In this document: positions 1 through 8,585 of the stretch, one piece after another
Numbering within the stretch: position 1 is the first letter of the stretch
Layout of the letters: the number at the start of each line of letters is the position of its first letter
Assembly: GCA_018821435.1 (NCBI GenBank)
Contig: JAHJME010000010.1
Location: forward strand, 186,001 to 250,000
Direction of reading: 5' to 3'
Length of the DNA: 64,000 bases
DNA from: Alphaproteobacteria bacterium
GTDB lineage: Bacteria; Pseudomonadota; Alphaproteobacteria; Caulobacterales; Caulobacteraceae
The notes under the pieces: model-generated
The model's database searches: none
What the model saw: only the letters and a program-made list of their open reading frames with translations
Told to the model about the DNA's origin: nothing
Made by a program: the position numbers and the translations under genes

Positions 1-745
1 TCGCTTCGGTCTGCAACGATACGCCTTCCGCAACGGTGCGGATGCGGAGACGATGGCCGAGCGCTTCGCCAACGAGCGCGGCGCCGCCAAGGCCCGCCGC
101 CGCGCCGATCTCGAGTGCCTGACCGACGCGGTCTATTACGAAGCCCGTGGCGAGAGCGCGCGGGGCCAAGCCGCCGTCGCCCAGGTGGTGATGAACCGGG
201 TCAAGCATCCGGCCTTCCCGAAGACCGTCTGCGCCGTGGTGTTCCAGGGCGTCGGCCGGGTCTGCCAGTTCAGCTTCGCCTGCGACGGCTCGATGAAGCA
301 GCGGCGCGAGACCCTGGCGTGGAGCCGCGCCCGCGATATCGCCAGCCGCGCCATGTCGGGCGCCCTGCGCGCCGAGATCGGCGCGGCGACCCACTTCCAC
401 ACCACGGCCGTGTCGCCCGCCTGGGCGCCGCAGATGCTGCGGGTGGCCAGTGTCGGCACGCACGTCTTCTACCGCTTTTCGCCCTATCGCCTGCGCAATG
501 CGCCGGTCGCCCGGCCGATGGTCGAGCACGCGGTGCTGACCAGTGGTCCCGCCGGCCATGTCCCGGAACTGCGGCTGATGTCGGCGGTGGCGACCGAGAA
601 GGCCGTGGCGGAGTCGCTGGAGCCGGTGTCGGTCACGACGCCGGTGGCGCCGGCCAAGCCTGCGCAGCCCGTCAATCCCGCGCCGAAGCCGGCGGATTCG
701 GCGATGCTTACAGCGCCTCAACCTGCCGCCGCAGGCGGGACCTGA
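1..745 (+). CDS. Cell wall hydrolase, SleB/Hydrolase_2 family (5' end outside window)
   Basis: The reading frame is open from the first bases of the window, so the true start lies upstream; the first in-window ATG is at 53. Counting from that ATG, residues 22-135 match the SleB-type hydrolase domain, which cleaves peptidoglycan glycan strands. The conserved YYEARGE segment carries the likely catalytic Glu (about residue 30), and the AQVVMNR and CQFSF blocks follow. The tail (about 195-230) is Pro/Ala-rich and looks disordered. The 3' end overlaps the convergent SDR gene by 38 bp. The protein is probably exported, but its signal sequence is out of view. A paralogue lies at 16955-18148. The family call is secure; the role in growth or division is inferred. 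Confidence 0.88.
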   Translation, partial: RFGLQRYAFRNGADAETMAERFANERGAAKARRRADLECLTDAVYYEARGESARGQAAVAQVVMNRVKHPAFPKTVCAVVFQGVGRVCQFSFACDGSMKQRRETLAWSRARDIASRAMSGALRAEIGAATHFHTTAVSPAWAPQMLRVASVGTHVFYRFSPYRLRNAPVARPMVEHAVLTSGPAGHVPELRLMSAVATEKAVAESLEPVSVTTPVAPAKPAQPVNPAPKPADSAMLTAPQPAAAGGT

Positions 746-1529
746 CCAACTCGGGCAGGAACCGGTTCAGCAGGCCGATCTGCTTGGCTTGGCTGCCGAC
801 GAAGTGGTGAAGCCTGGGCTTGCCGTGGACGGCGGCCCAGATGGCCTCCGCGACATCCTCGACCGGATAGACCGGCACCTTCTCGTCGCGCAACGAGACC
901 CGCAGATCCTCGTTGCCGGAGAACCGGGCCTTGTCGAGCAGCGGCGTGTCGATGAACCAGGGCATGATGCAGCGGACGCCGACGCCCACGCGGGCGAACT
1001 CCGCCTCAAGCGCCTCGGACAGGCCGCGCACGGCGAACTTGGTGGCGGCATAGACGCTCATCCGGGGCGGGGCGATGACGCCGGCCACCGAAGCCACATT
1101 GACCACCATCGCCCCCGGCGTGGCGCACAGCAGATCGAAGCCCGCCTGGCAGCCGTTCAGCACGCCCTTGAGGTTCACGTCCACCTGCAGGTCGACCTCG
1201 TCGGCGGACTGGGCCTCCAGATAACCGCCCTTGGCCACGCCGGCGTTGTTGAGCAGCACGTCCAGCCGGCCGTTGGTCAGCTTGGCGAAAGCGGCCAACT
1301 CGGCCTTCCATAAGCTGCGGTGGCGCACGTCCAGGCGGAAGGTCGCGCCGTTGTCGGGTCCAATGGCCTGCAACGCGCTCGCCAGGCCCTTGGTGTCGAT
1401 GTCGGCCAGACCCACGAACCACCCGCCGCCAGCGAACCGCTTCGCCGTCGAGAGTCCGATTCCGCTGGCCGCGCCGGTGATGAAGATCGCGCGTCGGCCG
1501 TTCGCCCGCGCCTTGCCGCTTGCCGCCAC
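708..1529 (-). CDS. SDR family NAD(P)-dependent oxidoreductase
   Basis: This is a classical short-chain dehydrogenase with the cofactor-binding TGAASGIG motif near residue 20, the NNAG motif near 95, and the catalytic Ser147, Tyr160 and Lys164 (YAATK). The substrate cannot be read from sequence. I chose the GTG at 1529 (273 aa) because a purine-rich AGGGGGA lies about 9 nt upstream; an ATG at 1565 would add 12 unconserved residues and has no ribosome site. It is convergent with the wall hydrolase and divergent from the DUF1003 gene, with a 58 bp gap. The C-terminus (FLPELVRSRLRRQ) is basic, as in SDRs acting on lipophilic or membrane-associated substrates, but that is only suggestive. Confidence 0.9.
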   Translation of the reverse strand: MAASGKARANGRRAIFITGAASGIGLSTAKRFAGGGWFVGLADIDTKGLASALQAIGPDNGATFRLDVRHRSLWKAELAAFAKLTNGRLDVLLNNAGVAKGGYLEAQSADEVDLQVDVNLKGVLNGCQAGFDLLCATPGAMVVNVASVAGVIAPPRMSVYAATKFAVRGLSEALEAEFARVGVGVRCIMPWFIDTPLLDKARFSGNEDLRVSLRDEKVPVYPVEDVAEAIWAAVHGKPRLHHFVGSQAKQIGLLNRFLPELVRSRLRRQVEAL

Positions 1530-1587
1530 CGTGAGTCCCCCTGAAGCTCCCGACTTACACCGCATGGGATGCGGAAGGGAAAACTCG

Positions 1588-2160
1588 ATGAGCCTCGACT
1601 CACGCCAACAACTTGCCCAGGACCTGCTGGGGTGCGCCTACGAGGCGCTGACCCCGGTCCAGCGCAGCGTCATCGACCTGATCGCCACCGAAGCGCCCAC
1701 CGACCTCGACGACAAGCTGAAGCATGACGATCGGACGCCGGGTCAGCGCCTGGCCGACCGGGTGGCCGAGATCGGCGGCTCGTGGGGCTTCATCATCGGG
1801 TTCGGGCTGGCCCTGACCCTGTGGATGGGCTGGAACCTGCTGACCAAGGGGTTCCACCTGGACTTCGATCCCTACCCCTTCATCTTCCTCAACCTGATGC
1901 TGTCGATGCTGGCGGCGATCCAGGCGCCGGTGATCATGATGAGCCAGAACCGCGCGGCCCAGCGCGACCGAAAGGCCGCCGAGCACGACTACATCGTCAA
2001 CCTGCGCGCCGAACTGGAGATCATGCACCTGCACGACAAGATCGACGCCGTGCGCAAGCGCGAACTGCTGGGCATCATCAAGCGGCAGAACGAGTCCTTG
2101 CGCGCGATCCGTCAGGTCTATGGCGACCCGACCCGGCCGGGCCGGCGCAAGGGCTCTTAG
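1588..2160 (+). CDS. DUF1003 domain-containing membrane protein
   Basis: A 190-residue protein with two transmembrane segments (about 64-85 and 96-118) joined by a short loop, then a charged helical, probably coiled-coil tail (125-175). The GWNLL and FDPYPFIFLNLMLSMLAA blocks are the DUF1003 signature. The family is common in bacteria, and its biochemical role is not established. The ATG at 1588 follows a GGAAGGGA ribosome site. An in-frame extension to 1231 lies antisense inside the SDR gene and was rejected. The gene stands alone between the divergent SDR gene and the convergent PEP-CTERM gene 7 bp downstream. Confidence 0.9.
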   Translation: MSLDSRQQLAQDLLGCAYEALTPVQRSVIDLIATEAPTDLDDKLKHDDRTPGQRLADRVAEIGGSWGFIIGFGLALTLWMGWNLLTKGFHLDFDPYPFIFLNLMLSMLAAIQAPVIMMSQNRAAQRDRKAAEHDYIVNLRAELEIMHLHDKIDAVRKRELLGIIKRQNESLRAIRQVYGDPTRPGRRKGS

Positions 2161-2167
2161 GCGGCGA

Positions 2168-2845
2168 TCAGGCCGCGGCGGCCATTGCCGGACGGCGGCG
2201 GCGGATCATCGTGCCGGCCCCGGCGAAGCCCAGGACCATCATCGCCCACGCCGCGGGCTCGGGCACCAGGGTGACGGCGCCGATGTTGCCGACCTCGAGC
2301 GAATAGTTGCCCGAGTTGAAGACCACGCTGTCGATGGCGCTGGCGAAGCTGAAGGTCAGCCGGCCGTTGGTCGTGAACGCCGTTTGGCTGCCGTTGGCGT
2401 CCATGCCGGGCAGTTCCGCCAGGGAGGCGCCGGTCACGGTCTGGCTGGTGCCGTCGGCGAGGTTGAAGGTGAAGCTGTTGTAGCCATCCAGCGAGCCCAC
2501 ATAGAAGCTGATCGCGCTGAGCAGCGGGGTGTCGAGGGTAGCGCTCTGGCCCATCTGGACGCTGAGATACTGGGTGGTGTCCCAGGCGTCGGGGGCGCTG
2601 GCCGGGGCGGCGCTGAGGCCGGGGATCGTGCCGGTGACCAGCTTGGCGTCGCCGGTCAGGGTGTAGCCCGGCAGCAGGAACGCGACCTCGCCCAGAGTCG
2701 GGCCGCCTTCGAAATCCGTCACCAGGCTCTCGTTGGCGTTCACGTCAGTCTGATATCCGATGAAGGTCACGTCGGCCTGGGCCGCGCCAGCGACCAGGCA
2801 GAAGGCCGTCGCGCCCGCGAGGGCGGTAAAGAATTTCGATGTCAT
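2168..2845 (-). CDS. PEPxxWA-CTERM sorting domain protein (secreted)
   Basis: A 225-residue exported protein. It starts with a clear signal peptide (MTSKFFTALAGATAFCLVAG, cleavage after AQA) and ends with the sorting signal PEPAAWAMM, a hydrophobic helix and an RRRR stop-transfer cluster. In known PEP-CTERM systems this tail is cut by an exosortase during surface or extracellular-matrix delivery; no exosortase gene is in the window. The middle is Gly/Ser/Thr-rich, likely beta-structured, and of unknown function. The ATG at 2845 follows AGGAA at 8 nt; a start at 2878 would precede the signal peptide and is unlikely. A second protein of this class is at 61097-61801. Confidence 0.88.
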   Translation of the reverse strand: MTSKFFTALAGATAFCLVAGAAQADVTFIGYQTDVNANESLVTDFEGGPTLGEVAFLLPGYTLTGDAKLVTGTIPGLSAAPASAPDAWDTTQYLSVQMGQSATLDTPLLSAISFYVGSLDGYNSFTFNLADGTSQTVTGASLAELPGMDANGSQTAFTTNGRLTFSFASAIDSVVFNSGNYSLEVGNIGAVTLVPEPAAWAMMVLGFAGAGTMIRRRRPAMAAAA

Positions 2846-3116
2846 CGGTACGTTCCTGAAAACTGTCAGCCGGGCCACTGCTCGCGGCCGTCCCAGACCG
2901 ACAACCAGCCGCGTTAAGCACAGTTCCGGCGCCGATCTGGCTTTTCAACTGTAGCGCGAAACGGTCCGCGATTTTGGTGTGTTTACCCCACGTCCGCTTA
3001 ATCGCGCGGCAGCGGGGTTCATCTTACGGTCAGGTCATCGACGTTACTTTCGGCGCATCGATCCGGGCCGGAGTATCGGCCCGTCCGACCCACTGAGACC
3101 TATCCTGGACGCCCGC

Positions 3117-3362
3117 GTGACACCGGAACACATCAGCCTCTCCGTCGGAAAACGCCTCGCTGACCGGCGGCGCGAACTGCGCCTCTCGCTGGCGCAGGTC
3201 TCGGCGCGCTGCGGGGTCAGCCTTCAGCAGATCCATAAGTACGAGACGGGCCAGACGCCGCTGTCGGTGCCGATGCTGGTGCAACTTTCGCGGTGCCTGC
3301 GCGCGCCGCTGGCCTACTTCCTGCAGCCGGTCGAACAGGCGCTCGACATCGAGGCGTCCTAG
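3117..3362 (+). CDS. XRE-family helix-turn-helix transcriptional regulator
   Basis: A compact DNA-binding protein of 81 residues with a Cro/C1-type HTH (about residues 10-62: VGKRLADRRRELRLSLAQVS, then CGVSLQQIHKYETG). The Q-x-x-KYE-x-G ending is typical of XRE regulators related to Caulobacter-type HTH proteins. I chose GTG at 3117, where similarity starts; an in-frame ATG at 2979 would add 46 residues of unlikely composition, and the ribosome site for 3117 is weak, so the start is uncertain. The C-terminus overlaps the convergent GlxA regulator by 4 bp. Its targets are unknown, and the 271 bp region upstream may be shared with the divergent PEP-CTERM gene. Confidence 0.8.
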   Translation: MTPEHISLSVGKRLADRRRELRLSLAQVSARCGVSLQQIHKYETGQTPLSVPMLVQLSRCLRAPLAYFLQPVEQALDIEAS

Positions 3363-4294
3363 GCTCGCGCCGCCCGCCGCAGGGCCTGGGGCGGCTGGCC
3401 GAACGCGCGCAGGAACGCACGGCGCATACGTTCCGGATCGCCGAAGCCGGCTGCCTCCGCCACCCGGTCGATAGGGGCATGGCCGGTCTCGACGGCGGTG
3501 CGGGCCGCTTCCAGACGCAGGCGTTCCACCGCCTTGGCCGGCGTAGTCCCGGTCTCTGCGGTGAAGGCGCGGGCGAAGTTGCGCGGGCTCATGGCGGCCT
3601 GGGCGGCCAGACGCTCGACGGTTAGCGCGTCGCCCAGGTGGCCGCGCATCCAGTCCATCAGATCGGAGAACCGGCCGGAGCGGCCCCCAAGCTCGACCAG
3701 GGCCGAGAATTGCGACTGGCCGCCGGGGCGGCGCTGGTGGACGACCAGTTGCTGGGCCACGCGGCGCGCGACCTCGGCGCCCAGGTCGTCCTCGACCAGC
3801 GCCAGGGCCAGATCGATGCCGGCGGTGATCCCGGCCGAGGTCCAGACCTCGCCGTCGCGGATGAAGATGCGGTCGGGGTCCAGCTTCACCTTCGGGTAGC
3901 GCCGGGCGAAGTCGTCGGTCCGGCTCCAGTGGGTGGTTGCGCGGCGGCCATCCAGCAGGCCCGCCTCGGCCAGGACGTAGGCGCCGGAACAGACTGACGT
4001 CTGGCGGCGCGCGGGGGTTCGCTTCAGCCAGGCGACGATCTCGGCCAGTTCCTTCAGCGAGCGTGTCCCATCGCCGCCGGAGATCATGATGGTGTCGAAG
4101 GGACCGGCGGACAGGGGTTCGGCGCAGAATCTCACCCCGGACGAGCTCGGCACTTGTCCGCCCCCGGGGGCCAGGACGGCGAGGTCGTAGCTGCCCGGCC
4201 GGTATCGGTCGGCGATCTCGAAGGCCGCGATCGGGCCTGCGGCGTCCAGCAACTGGAAGCCGGGGAAGATCACCAGGGCGAGGCGGCGGGTCAT
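3359..4294 (-). CDS. GlxA/FtrA family transcriptional regulator (DJ-1/PfpI + AraC HTH)
   Basis: A 311-residue two-domain activator. The N-terminal DJ-1/PfpI-like sensor domain (about 5-165) has Cys102 in VCSGAY and the downstream ATTHWS motif. The C-terminal AraC-type double HTH is at about 210-305 (LAAQAAMSPRNFARAFTAET and AEAAGFGDPERMRRAFLRAF). Regulators of this class often sit beside and control a DJ-1-fold enzyme, and here the divergent neighbour at 4389 is exactly that. The 94 bp between them contains a tandem 10 bp repeat that could be an operator. The inducer is unknown; isonitriles or their products are a reasonable guess from the neighbour. Confidence 0.92.
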   Translation of the reverse strand: MTRRLALVIFPGFQLLDAAGPIAAFEIADRYRPGSYDLAVLAPGGGQVPSSSGVRFCAEPLSAGPFDTIMISGGDGTRSLKELAEIVAWLKRTPARRQTSVCSGAYVLAEAGLLDGRRATTHWSRTDDFARRYPKVKLDPDRIFIRDGEVWTSAGITAGIDLALALVEDDLGAEVARRVAQQLVVHQRRPGGQSQFSALVELGGRSGRFSDLMDWMRGHLGDALTVERLAAQAAMSPRNFARAFTAETGTTPAKAVERLRLEAARTAVETGHAPIDRVAEAAGFGDPERMRRAFLRAFGQPPQALRRAARA

Positions 4295-4339
4295 CTGTTG
4301 GCCTTCCGTGGCAGGAATTGCAGGAACAATGGCATTTCA

Positions 4340-4359
4340 GCCAAGCCTCGCCAAGCCTA
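4340..4359. promoter_or_regulatory. Tandem 10 bp direct repeat in the glxA-like/inhA intergenic region
   Basis: Two head-to-tail copies of GCCAAGCCT(c/a) occupy 4340-4349 and 4350-4359, 30 bp upstream of the inhA start. AraC-family regulators usually bind direct repeats about one helical turn apart, so this is a candidate site for the divergent regulator. No binding data; inferred from position and spacing only. Confidence 0.35.
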
Positions 4360-4388
4360 GCTTGCGACCCTCAATTCAGGAGGCCGCG

Positions 4389-5075
4389 ATGCCCAAGCTG
4401 CAGATCGTCTTTGTGCTCTATCCGGGCGTGACCCATCTGGACTTCACGGGCCCGCACCAGGTGCTGGTGCGCACGCCGAACGCCGAGGTCGTGGTGGCGT
4501 CGATGGGTGGTCAGGACATCGAGGCCGAGGGCCTGGTGTTCACGAAGCTGGCCGACCTGGCGAAGATCGCGCGCTGCGACGTGCTTTGCGTGCCGGGTGG
4601 CTTCGGGACCACCGACGCCATGCTGGACGATGCGTTCATGGCCGAGGTGCGCCGCCTGGGCGCCGACGCGACCTATGTGACGTCGGTTTGCACCGGGTCC
4701 CTGATCCTGGGCGCGGCGGGCTTCCTGCAGGGTCGCGAGGCCGCCACCCACTGGGCGTGGCGCGAGTTGCTGCCGTCGTTCGGCGCGACCGTGTCGGAGG
4801 CGCGGGTGGCGCGGGACGGCCGTGTGATAACCGGCGGCGGCGTGACCGCGGGCATCGACTTCGCCCTGGTGCTGCTGGAGGAACTGGCGGGCCGGGACTA
4901 CGCCGAGGCGGTCCAACTGGGGCTGGAGTACGCGCCTGCGCCCCCGTTCAACGCGGGTCGGCCGGAACTGGCGCGGCCCGAGGTGCTGGCGCTGGTGAAG
5001 GCCCGCATGGCCGCCGCTGTGGACAGCCGCGCCGAGGCGGCCGCCCAGGCGGCGGAGCGGATGGCGCCGGCCTGA
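4389..5075 (+). CDS. inhA: DJ-1/PfpI family protein, isonitrile hydratase-like
   Basis: A 228-residue single-domain DJ-1 superfamily enzyme. The nucleophile-elbow Cys101 lies in SVCTGS with Thr102 next to it, and Asp18 lies in THLDFTGP. This Asp/Cys/Thr set at nearly the same positions is what is described for Pseudomonas isocyanide (isonitrile) hydratase, which converts isonitriles to N-formamides. The REAATHWAW and ITGGGVTAGIDFAL blocks also fit. The ATG at 4389 has an AGGAGG at 4378-4383. It is divergent from a GlxA-type regulator, probably its activator, and convergent with a porin gene 15 bp away. The substrate is inferred; other DJ-1 hydratases or amidases remain possible. Confidence 0.87.
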   Translation: MPKLQIVFVLYPGVTHLDFTGPHQVLVRTPNAEVVVASMGGQDIEAEGLVFTKLADLAKIARCDVLCVPGGFGTTDAMLDDAFMAEVRRLGADATYVTSVCTGSLILGAAGFLQGREAATHWAWRELLPSFGATVSEARVARDGRVITGGGVTAGIDFALVLLEELAGRDYAEAVQLGLEYAPAPPFNAGRPELARPEVLALVKARMAAAVDSRAEAAAQAAERMAPA

Positions 5076-5090
5076 TGCGCCGCGGCCTCC

Positions 5091-6518
5091 TTAGAAAGCC
5101 ACCTGGCTGCGGACCGAGACGATGTCCACGTCTTCGCCGACCTGGACGCCGGTGGCGCTCAGGCGATCGACATCGACGTGCTGGAACTGGGCCTGGAAGC
5201 GATAGACGGCGTTCGGGTACCAGTTGAGGCCGACGGTCGCGATCCTCTGCTCACCGCCGCGAACGCCGCCCGCGGGCGTGGCCGCGCCGGCCAGGCCGGC
5301 ATGGTCGTTGAGGTCGAGCACGCTGTAGCGCGTGGCGATCTCCCAGGCGCCCCAGGTTCCGTCGGCGGGGTTGAAGGCGGCGGCGGGCCGAATGCCCCTG
5401 AAGCCGCCCGTGGCGCTGGTCCAGGCGTGGCTTTCGCCGGTGAGGGTCCAGGCGCCCTGCACATACCAGCCGCCGAAGTGCGGGTTGAAGCCGCCCGTGC
5501 GGTCCACGTCGATGCGGAAGACTTCCGCCGAGACCTGGAGGTTCTTGTAGTAGGCGCCCAACTCGGCGCCGTAGGCGGTGAGGCCGCCCGAGTTGAGGGC
5601 GCCGGTGTCCACCAGGCGCGTGCCGTCCACGCGCAGTTCAGGCCGCTCGCGCAGGCGCACCTGGGTGATCTTGGCGGAGCCGGCGGCCGTGTCGGCGGGG
5701 CTCAGGATGCCCTGAACGCTGCCACCCACATGCACCGCATAGTCCTTGCCGGCGATGGGGTCGAAGGCGACGCGGGTCAGGAAGCCGGTCTGTTCGTCGA
5801 ATTCGCCCGTGCCGCCGACAAGCCCCCCGGTGAAGACGGCCGTGGCGGTCCAGCGCTCGCCGTTGGCCAGGACGCCGGCGCCCGAGCGGGCGTCGCCGCC
5901 CGCCAGACCCCGGACCATCTCGGCCACGGCCGGGCGTTCCAGGAACAGCGCCTCGGTGTTGGCGGTCGCGTCTTCGAGGCCGGTGGGGGTGGCCCAGCCG
6001 CCGACGCGCAGGCGCACCATGGCGTCCGACCCCAGCGGCTTGAAGCCCACGTACTCGATGTAGGCGCCGATGAGCTGCGCCGCCTCGGTCCCGCCGCCGC
6101 CGCCGAACTCGCCGGTCAGGTTGTAATTCCAGTCCTTGGCCACCGTCCCCTCGACGCCGATGCGGGCGCGGCGGAAGTTGGTCCCGGAGTTGAAGTCGGT
6201 GTTGCCCGGCACGGTGTTGCGGCCGTCGTAGGAGGCGGCGTCGAACTGCAGAATCCCGCGGATCGCGAACCGGTTGGCGCCGTCGGCGCTGTTGATCTGG
6301 GGCCGGCCGCTGTTGAGCGTGGCGGTGGCCGACAGCTTCTTGTTGATGTCCTGGTTGGCCTTCTTAGTCTCGGCCTTGAGGTCGGACAGCTCGCCGGTCA
6401 GGGCGTTGATCTTGGCTTCCAGGGCGGCGATGCGCTCATCGGCGGTCTGGGCCATGGCGTGGGCGGACACGCCGGCCATCAGGACGGCGAGGAGCGAGGT
6501 CCGCAGTAGCTTGTTCAT
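5091..6518 (-). CDS. OprO/OprP-like phosphate-selective porin family protein
   Basis: A 475-residue outer-membrane porin. It has a signal peptide ending AHAMA (about residue 23), then a short coiled-coil (27-62, DERIAALEAKINALTGELSD) that may trimerise or touch the wall. A beta-barrel region from about 80 follows, ending with the outer-membrane C-terminal Phe (SQVAF). The FRRARIGVEGTVAKDWNY block is typical of the OprO/OprP (Porin_O_P) family. Phosphate or pyrophosphate uptake is the family role, but the selectivity loop cannot be verified here, and many alphaproteobacterial members have other anion substrates. A candidate promoter lies at 6565-6589. No pst genes are nearby. Confidence 0.87.
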   Translation of the reverse strand: MNKLLRTSLLAVLMAGVSAHAMAQTADERIAALEAKINALTGELSDLKAETKKANQDINKKLSATATLNSGRPQINSADGANRFAIRGILQFDAASYDGRNTVPGNTDFNSGTNFRRARIGVEGTVAKDWNYNLTGEFGGGGGTEAAQLIGAYIEYVGFKPLGSDAMVRLRVGGWATPTGLEDATANTEALFLERPAVAEMVRGLAGGDARSGAGVLANGERWTATAVFTGGLVGGTGEFDEQTGFLTRVAFDPIAGKDYAVHVGGSVQGILSPADTAAGSAKITQVRLRERPELRVDGTRLVDTGALNSGGLTAYGAELGAYYKNLQVSAEVFRIDVDRTGGFNPHFGGWYVQGAWTLTGESHAWTSATGGFRGIRPAAAFNPADGTWGAWEIATRYSVLDLNDHAGLAGAATPAGGVRGGEQRIATVGLNWYPNAVYRFQAQFQHVDVDRLSATGVQVGEDVDIVSVRSQVAF

Positions 6519-6564
6519 CAGGGTCTCGTGGTTGGCCTGCGTCAGAAGGAACCCCGCTGTTAAG

Positions 6565-6589
6565 GTTATACAGGTGAACCGACGGTCAA
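6565..6589 (-). promoter_or_regulatory. Candidate sigma-73-type promoter for the porin gene
   Basis: Read on the minus strand, TTGACCG (6583-6589) is followed after 10 nt by TGTATAAC (6565-6572). This fits the Caulobacter housekeeping pattern TTGACGS-N10-14-GCTANAWC with two mismatches in the -10 box. It lies 47 nt upstream of the porin start in an unusually AT-rich stretch. Confidence 0.4.
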
Positions 6590-6743
6590 CGCGGCCGATA
6601 TTGGTGATCTAGAAATGGGAATCGAAACGAGAAAATGGGAACGCGCGGCATCCTATCGTGATGGATTTATGCTTACGTTTAATCGGCAGGTAGGAAGTGG
6701 GATCTATCACCCAGTTGACCCCCTATCGACACGGCAGGACTAC

Positions 6744-8585
6744 GTGAAATTTAGCAACGTCTCGATCACGACAAAGCTCGTTTTGGTTTTTTCAGGAATG
6801 CTGGCCACGATCGCTGCGGGCGGCGTGGCGCTCTATCTCAACAACGCCGCGCTGGCGGCGTCGGCGGCCCGGACCGAGCGGGCGCGGCAGGTGCTGTCCG
6901 CCGCCCAGGACGCGACGTTCCGGCTGGCGCGCCAAGAGAACTCGCTGCGCGGCTTCCTGCTGTCGGGTGACGCCTACTATGTGAAGCGGATCGACGAGGT
7001 CCATAAGGTCAAGTTCTTCGCCGCGATGAAGCAGCTGCGCCAGCTGGCCGGCGACGACGCGACCGAACTGGCCCGCGTGCAGAAGGCGGAGGCCGCCTTC
7101 GCCAACTACGAGACGGTGGCCCTGAATGTGGGCGTCGCCTTGGGCGCCGACCCGGCGACCCGGCCGCAAGGCGTGCTGCTGGTCAGCCACGACGGCGTCG
7201 CCGACGAGGCCATCGGCCCGGTCGAGGACGCGCTCGAGGTGATCAACGACGCCGCGACCAAGACCCAGAAGGAAGAGACCGCCGAACAGACGGCCGCCAT
7301 GCAGCGCGTCACCTTGGGGCTGATCGGCGGCGTCATCCTGCTGGGCGCCCTGGCCCTGGCCTGCGGCGTGATCCTGGCCCGCTCGATCGGCGCGCCGGTG
7401 CGGGCGATGACCCAGGTCATGCGTAAGCTTGCGTCCGGCGACAACGAGGTCACCGTGCCCGCCGCCGACCGCAAGGACGAGGTGGGCGAGATGGCCCAGG
7501 CTGTGCTCAGCTTCAAAGAAGGCGCCCTGGCGCGCCTGCGCCTGGAGCGCGAGGCCGAACAATCGGCGACCAGCGCCGCCCGTGAGCGCGCATCCACCGA
7601 AGCCGAACGCGCGCGCGTGCAGGCCGAGCAGACCGCGGTGGTCCATGCCCTGGCCCAGGGCCTGTCGCGCCTGTCGTCCGGCGACCTGACCTACCGCATC
7701 GACACCGCCTTCAACGGCTCGTACGAGCAGCTGCGCAACGACTTCAACGGCGCGGTCTCGAACCTGGAGCGCACCTTGGGCCAGATCCAGGACGGTTCCA
7801 GCGCGATGTCGGCCGGCTCGTCCGAGATCAGCCAGGCGGCCGACAATCTGGCGCGGCGGACCGAGGCCCAGGCCGCGACCTTGGAACAGACCGCCGCCGC
7901 CCTGGACGAGATCACCGCGACGGTCCGCAAGACCGCCGAGGGCGCCCAGCAGGCCGACACGGTGGTGTCCGAGGCCCGGGCCAGCGCCGACGCCAGCAGC
8001 GACGTGGTGGGCCGCGCCGTGGCGGCCATGGACGAGATCTCGACCTCCTCAAACCAGATCGGCCAGATCATCGGGGTGATCGACGAGATCGCCTTCCAGA
8101 CCAACCTGCTGGCGCTGAACGCCGGCGTCGAAGCGGCGCGGGCGGGCGAGGCGGGCCGGGGCTTTGCCGTCGTCGCCTCGGAAGTGCGCCAGCTGGCCCA
8201 GCGGTCTGCCGATGCGGCCAAGGAGATCAAGACCTTGATCTCGGCCTCAAGCCGGCAGGTGGGCGCAGGCGTCGACCTGGTCGCCCAGACCGGCAAGGCG
8301 CTGCACCAGATCTTCCACCAGTTCAACGAGATCGCCGTCGTGGTCACGCAGATCTCGGCCTCGGCCCGGGAGCAGTCCTCGGCGCTGGGCCAGGTCAACA
8401 CGGCCATCAACCAGATGGACCACACCACCCAGCAGAATGCGGCGATGGTCGAGCAGAGCACGGCGGCCAGCCACACCCTGTCGCGTCAGGCCCGCGACCT
8501 CGGCCAACTGATCAGCGCCTTCAAGGTGCATCCTGCCGCCGGCGCCGACGAGGGCGCGGTGGTGAAGCTGAAGCGCGCGAGCTAG
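6744..8585 (+). CDS. Methyl-accepting chemotaxis protein
   Basis: A 613-residue transmembrane chemoreceptor. TM1 spans about 9-32, followed by a periplasmic four-helix CHASE3-like sensor (about 35-185, with QENSLRGFLLSGD). TM2 is at about 190-216, then HAMP (ARSIGAPVRAMTQVMRKLAS) and a second HAMP-like segment (YRIDTAFNGSYEQLRNDFNG). The coiled-coil signalling domain has the conserved EIAFQTNLLALNAGVEAARA hairpin near 447-470. There is no C-terminal CheR-binding pentapeptide. I chose GTG at 6744 (AGGA 7 nt upstream); an ATG at 6615 would add 43 residues encoded in AT-rich, non-coding-looking DNA. The ligand is unknown. No che genes are adjacent, so it is an orphan receptor. Confidence 0.93.
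   Translation: MKFSNVSITTKLVLVFSGMLATIAAGGVALYLNNAALAASAARTERARQVLSAAQDATFRLARQENSLRGFLLSGDAYYVKRIDEVHKVKFFAAMKQLRQLAGDDATELARVQKAEAAFANYETVALNVGVALGADPATRPQGVLLVSHDGVADEAIGPVEDALEVINDAATKTQKEETAEQTAAMQRVTLGLIGGVILLGALALACGVILARSIGAPVRAMTQVMRKLASGDNEVTVPAADRKDEVGEMAQAVLSFKEGALARLRLEREAEQSATSAARERASTEAERARVQAEQTAVVHALAQGLSRLSSGDLTYRIDTAFNGSYEQLRNDFNGAVSNLERTLGQIQDGSSAMSAGSSEISQAADNLARRTEAQAATLEQTAAALDEITATVRKTAEGAQQADTVVSEARASADASSDVVGRAVAAMDEISTSSNQIGQIIGVIDEIAFQTNLLALNAGVEAARAGEAGRGFAVVASEVRQLAQRSADAAKEIKTLISASSRQVGAGVDLVAQTGKALHQIFHQFNEIAVVVTQISASAREQSSALGQVNTAINQMDHTTQQNAAMVEQSTAASHTLSRQARDLGQLISAFKVHPAAGADEGAVVKLKRAS

Noticed and set aside
5178..6509. Large open frame opposite the porin gene
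   Set aside because: Shadow caused by high GC at third codon positions; the porin frame has signal peptide, barrel and C-terminal Phe.
6615..6743. N-terminal extension of the chemoreceptor
   Set aside because: AT-rich, no conserved residues before the basic segment and TM1; GTG 6744 has the better ribosome site.
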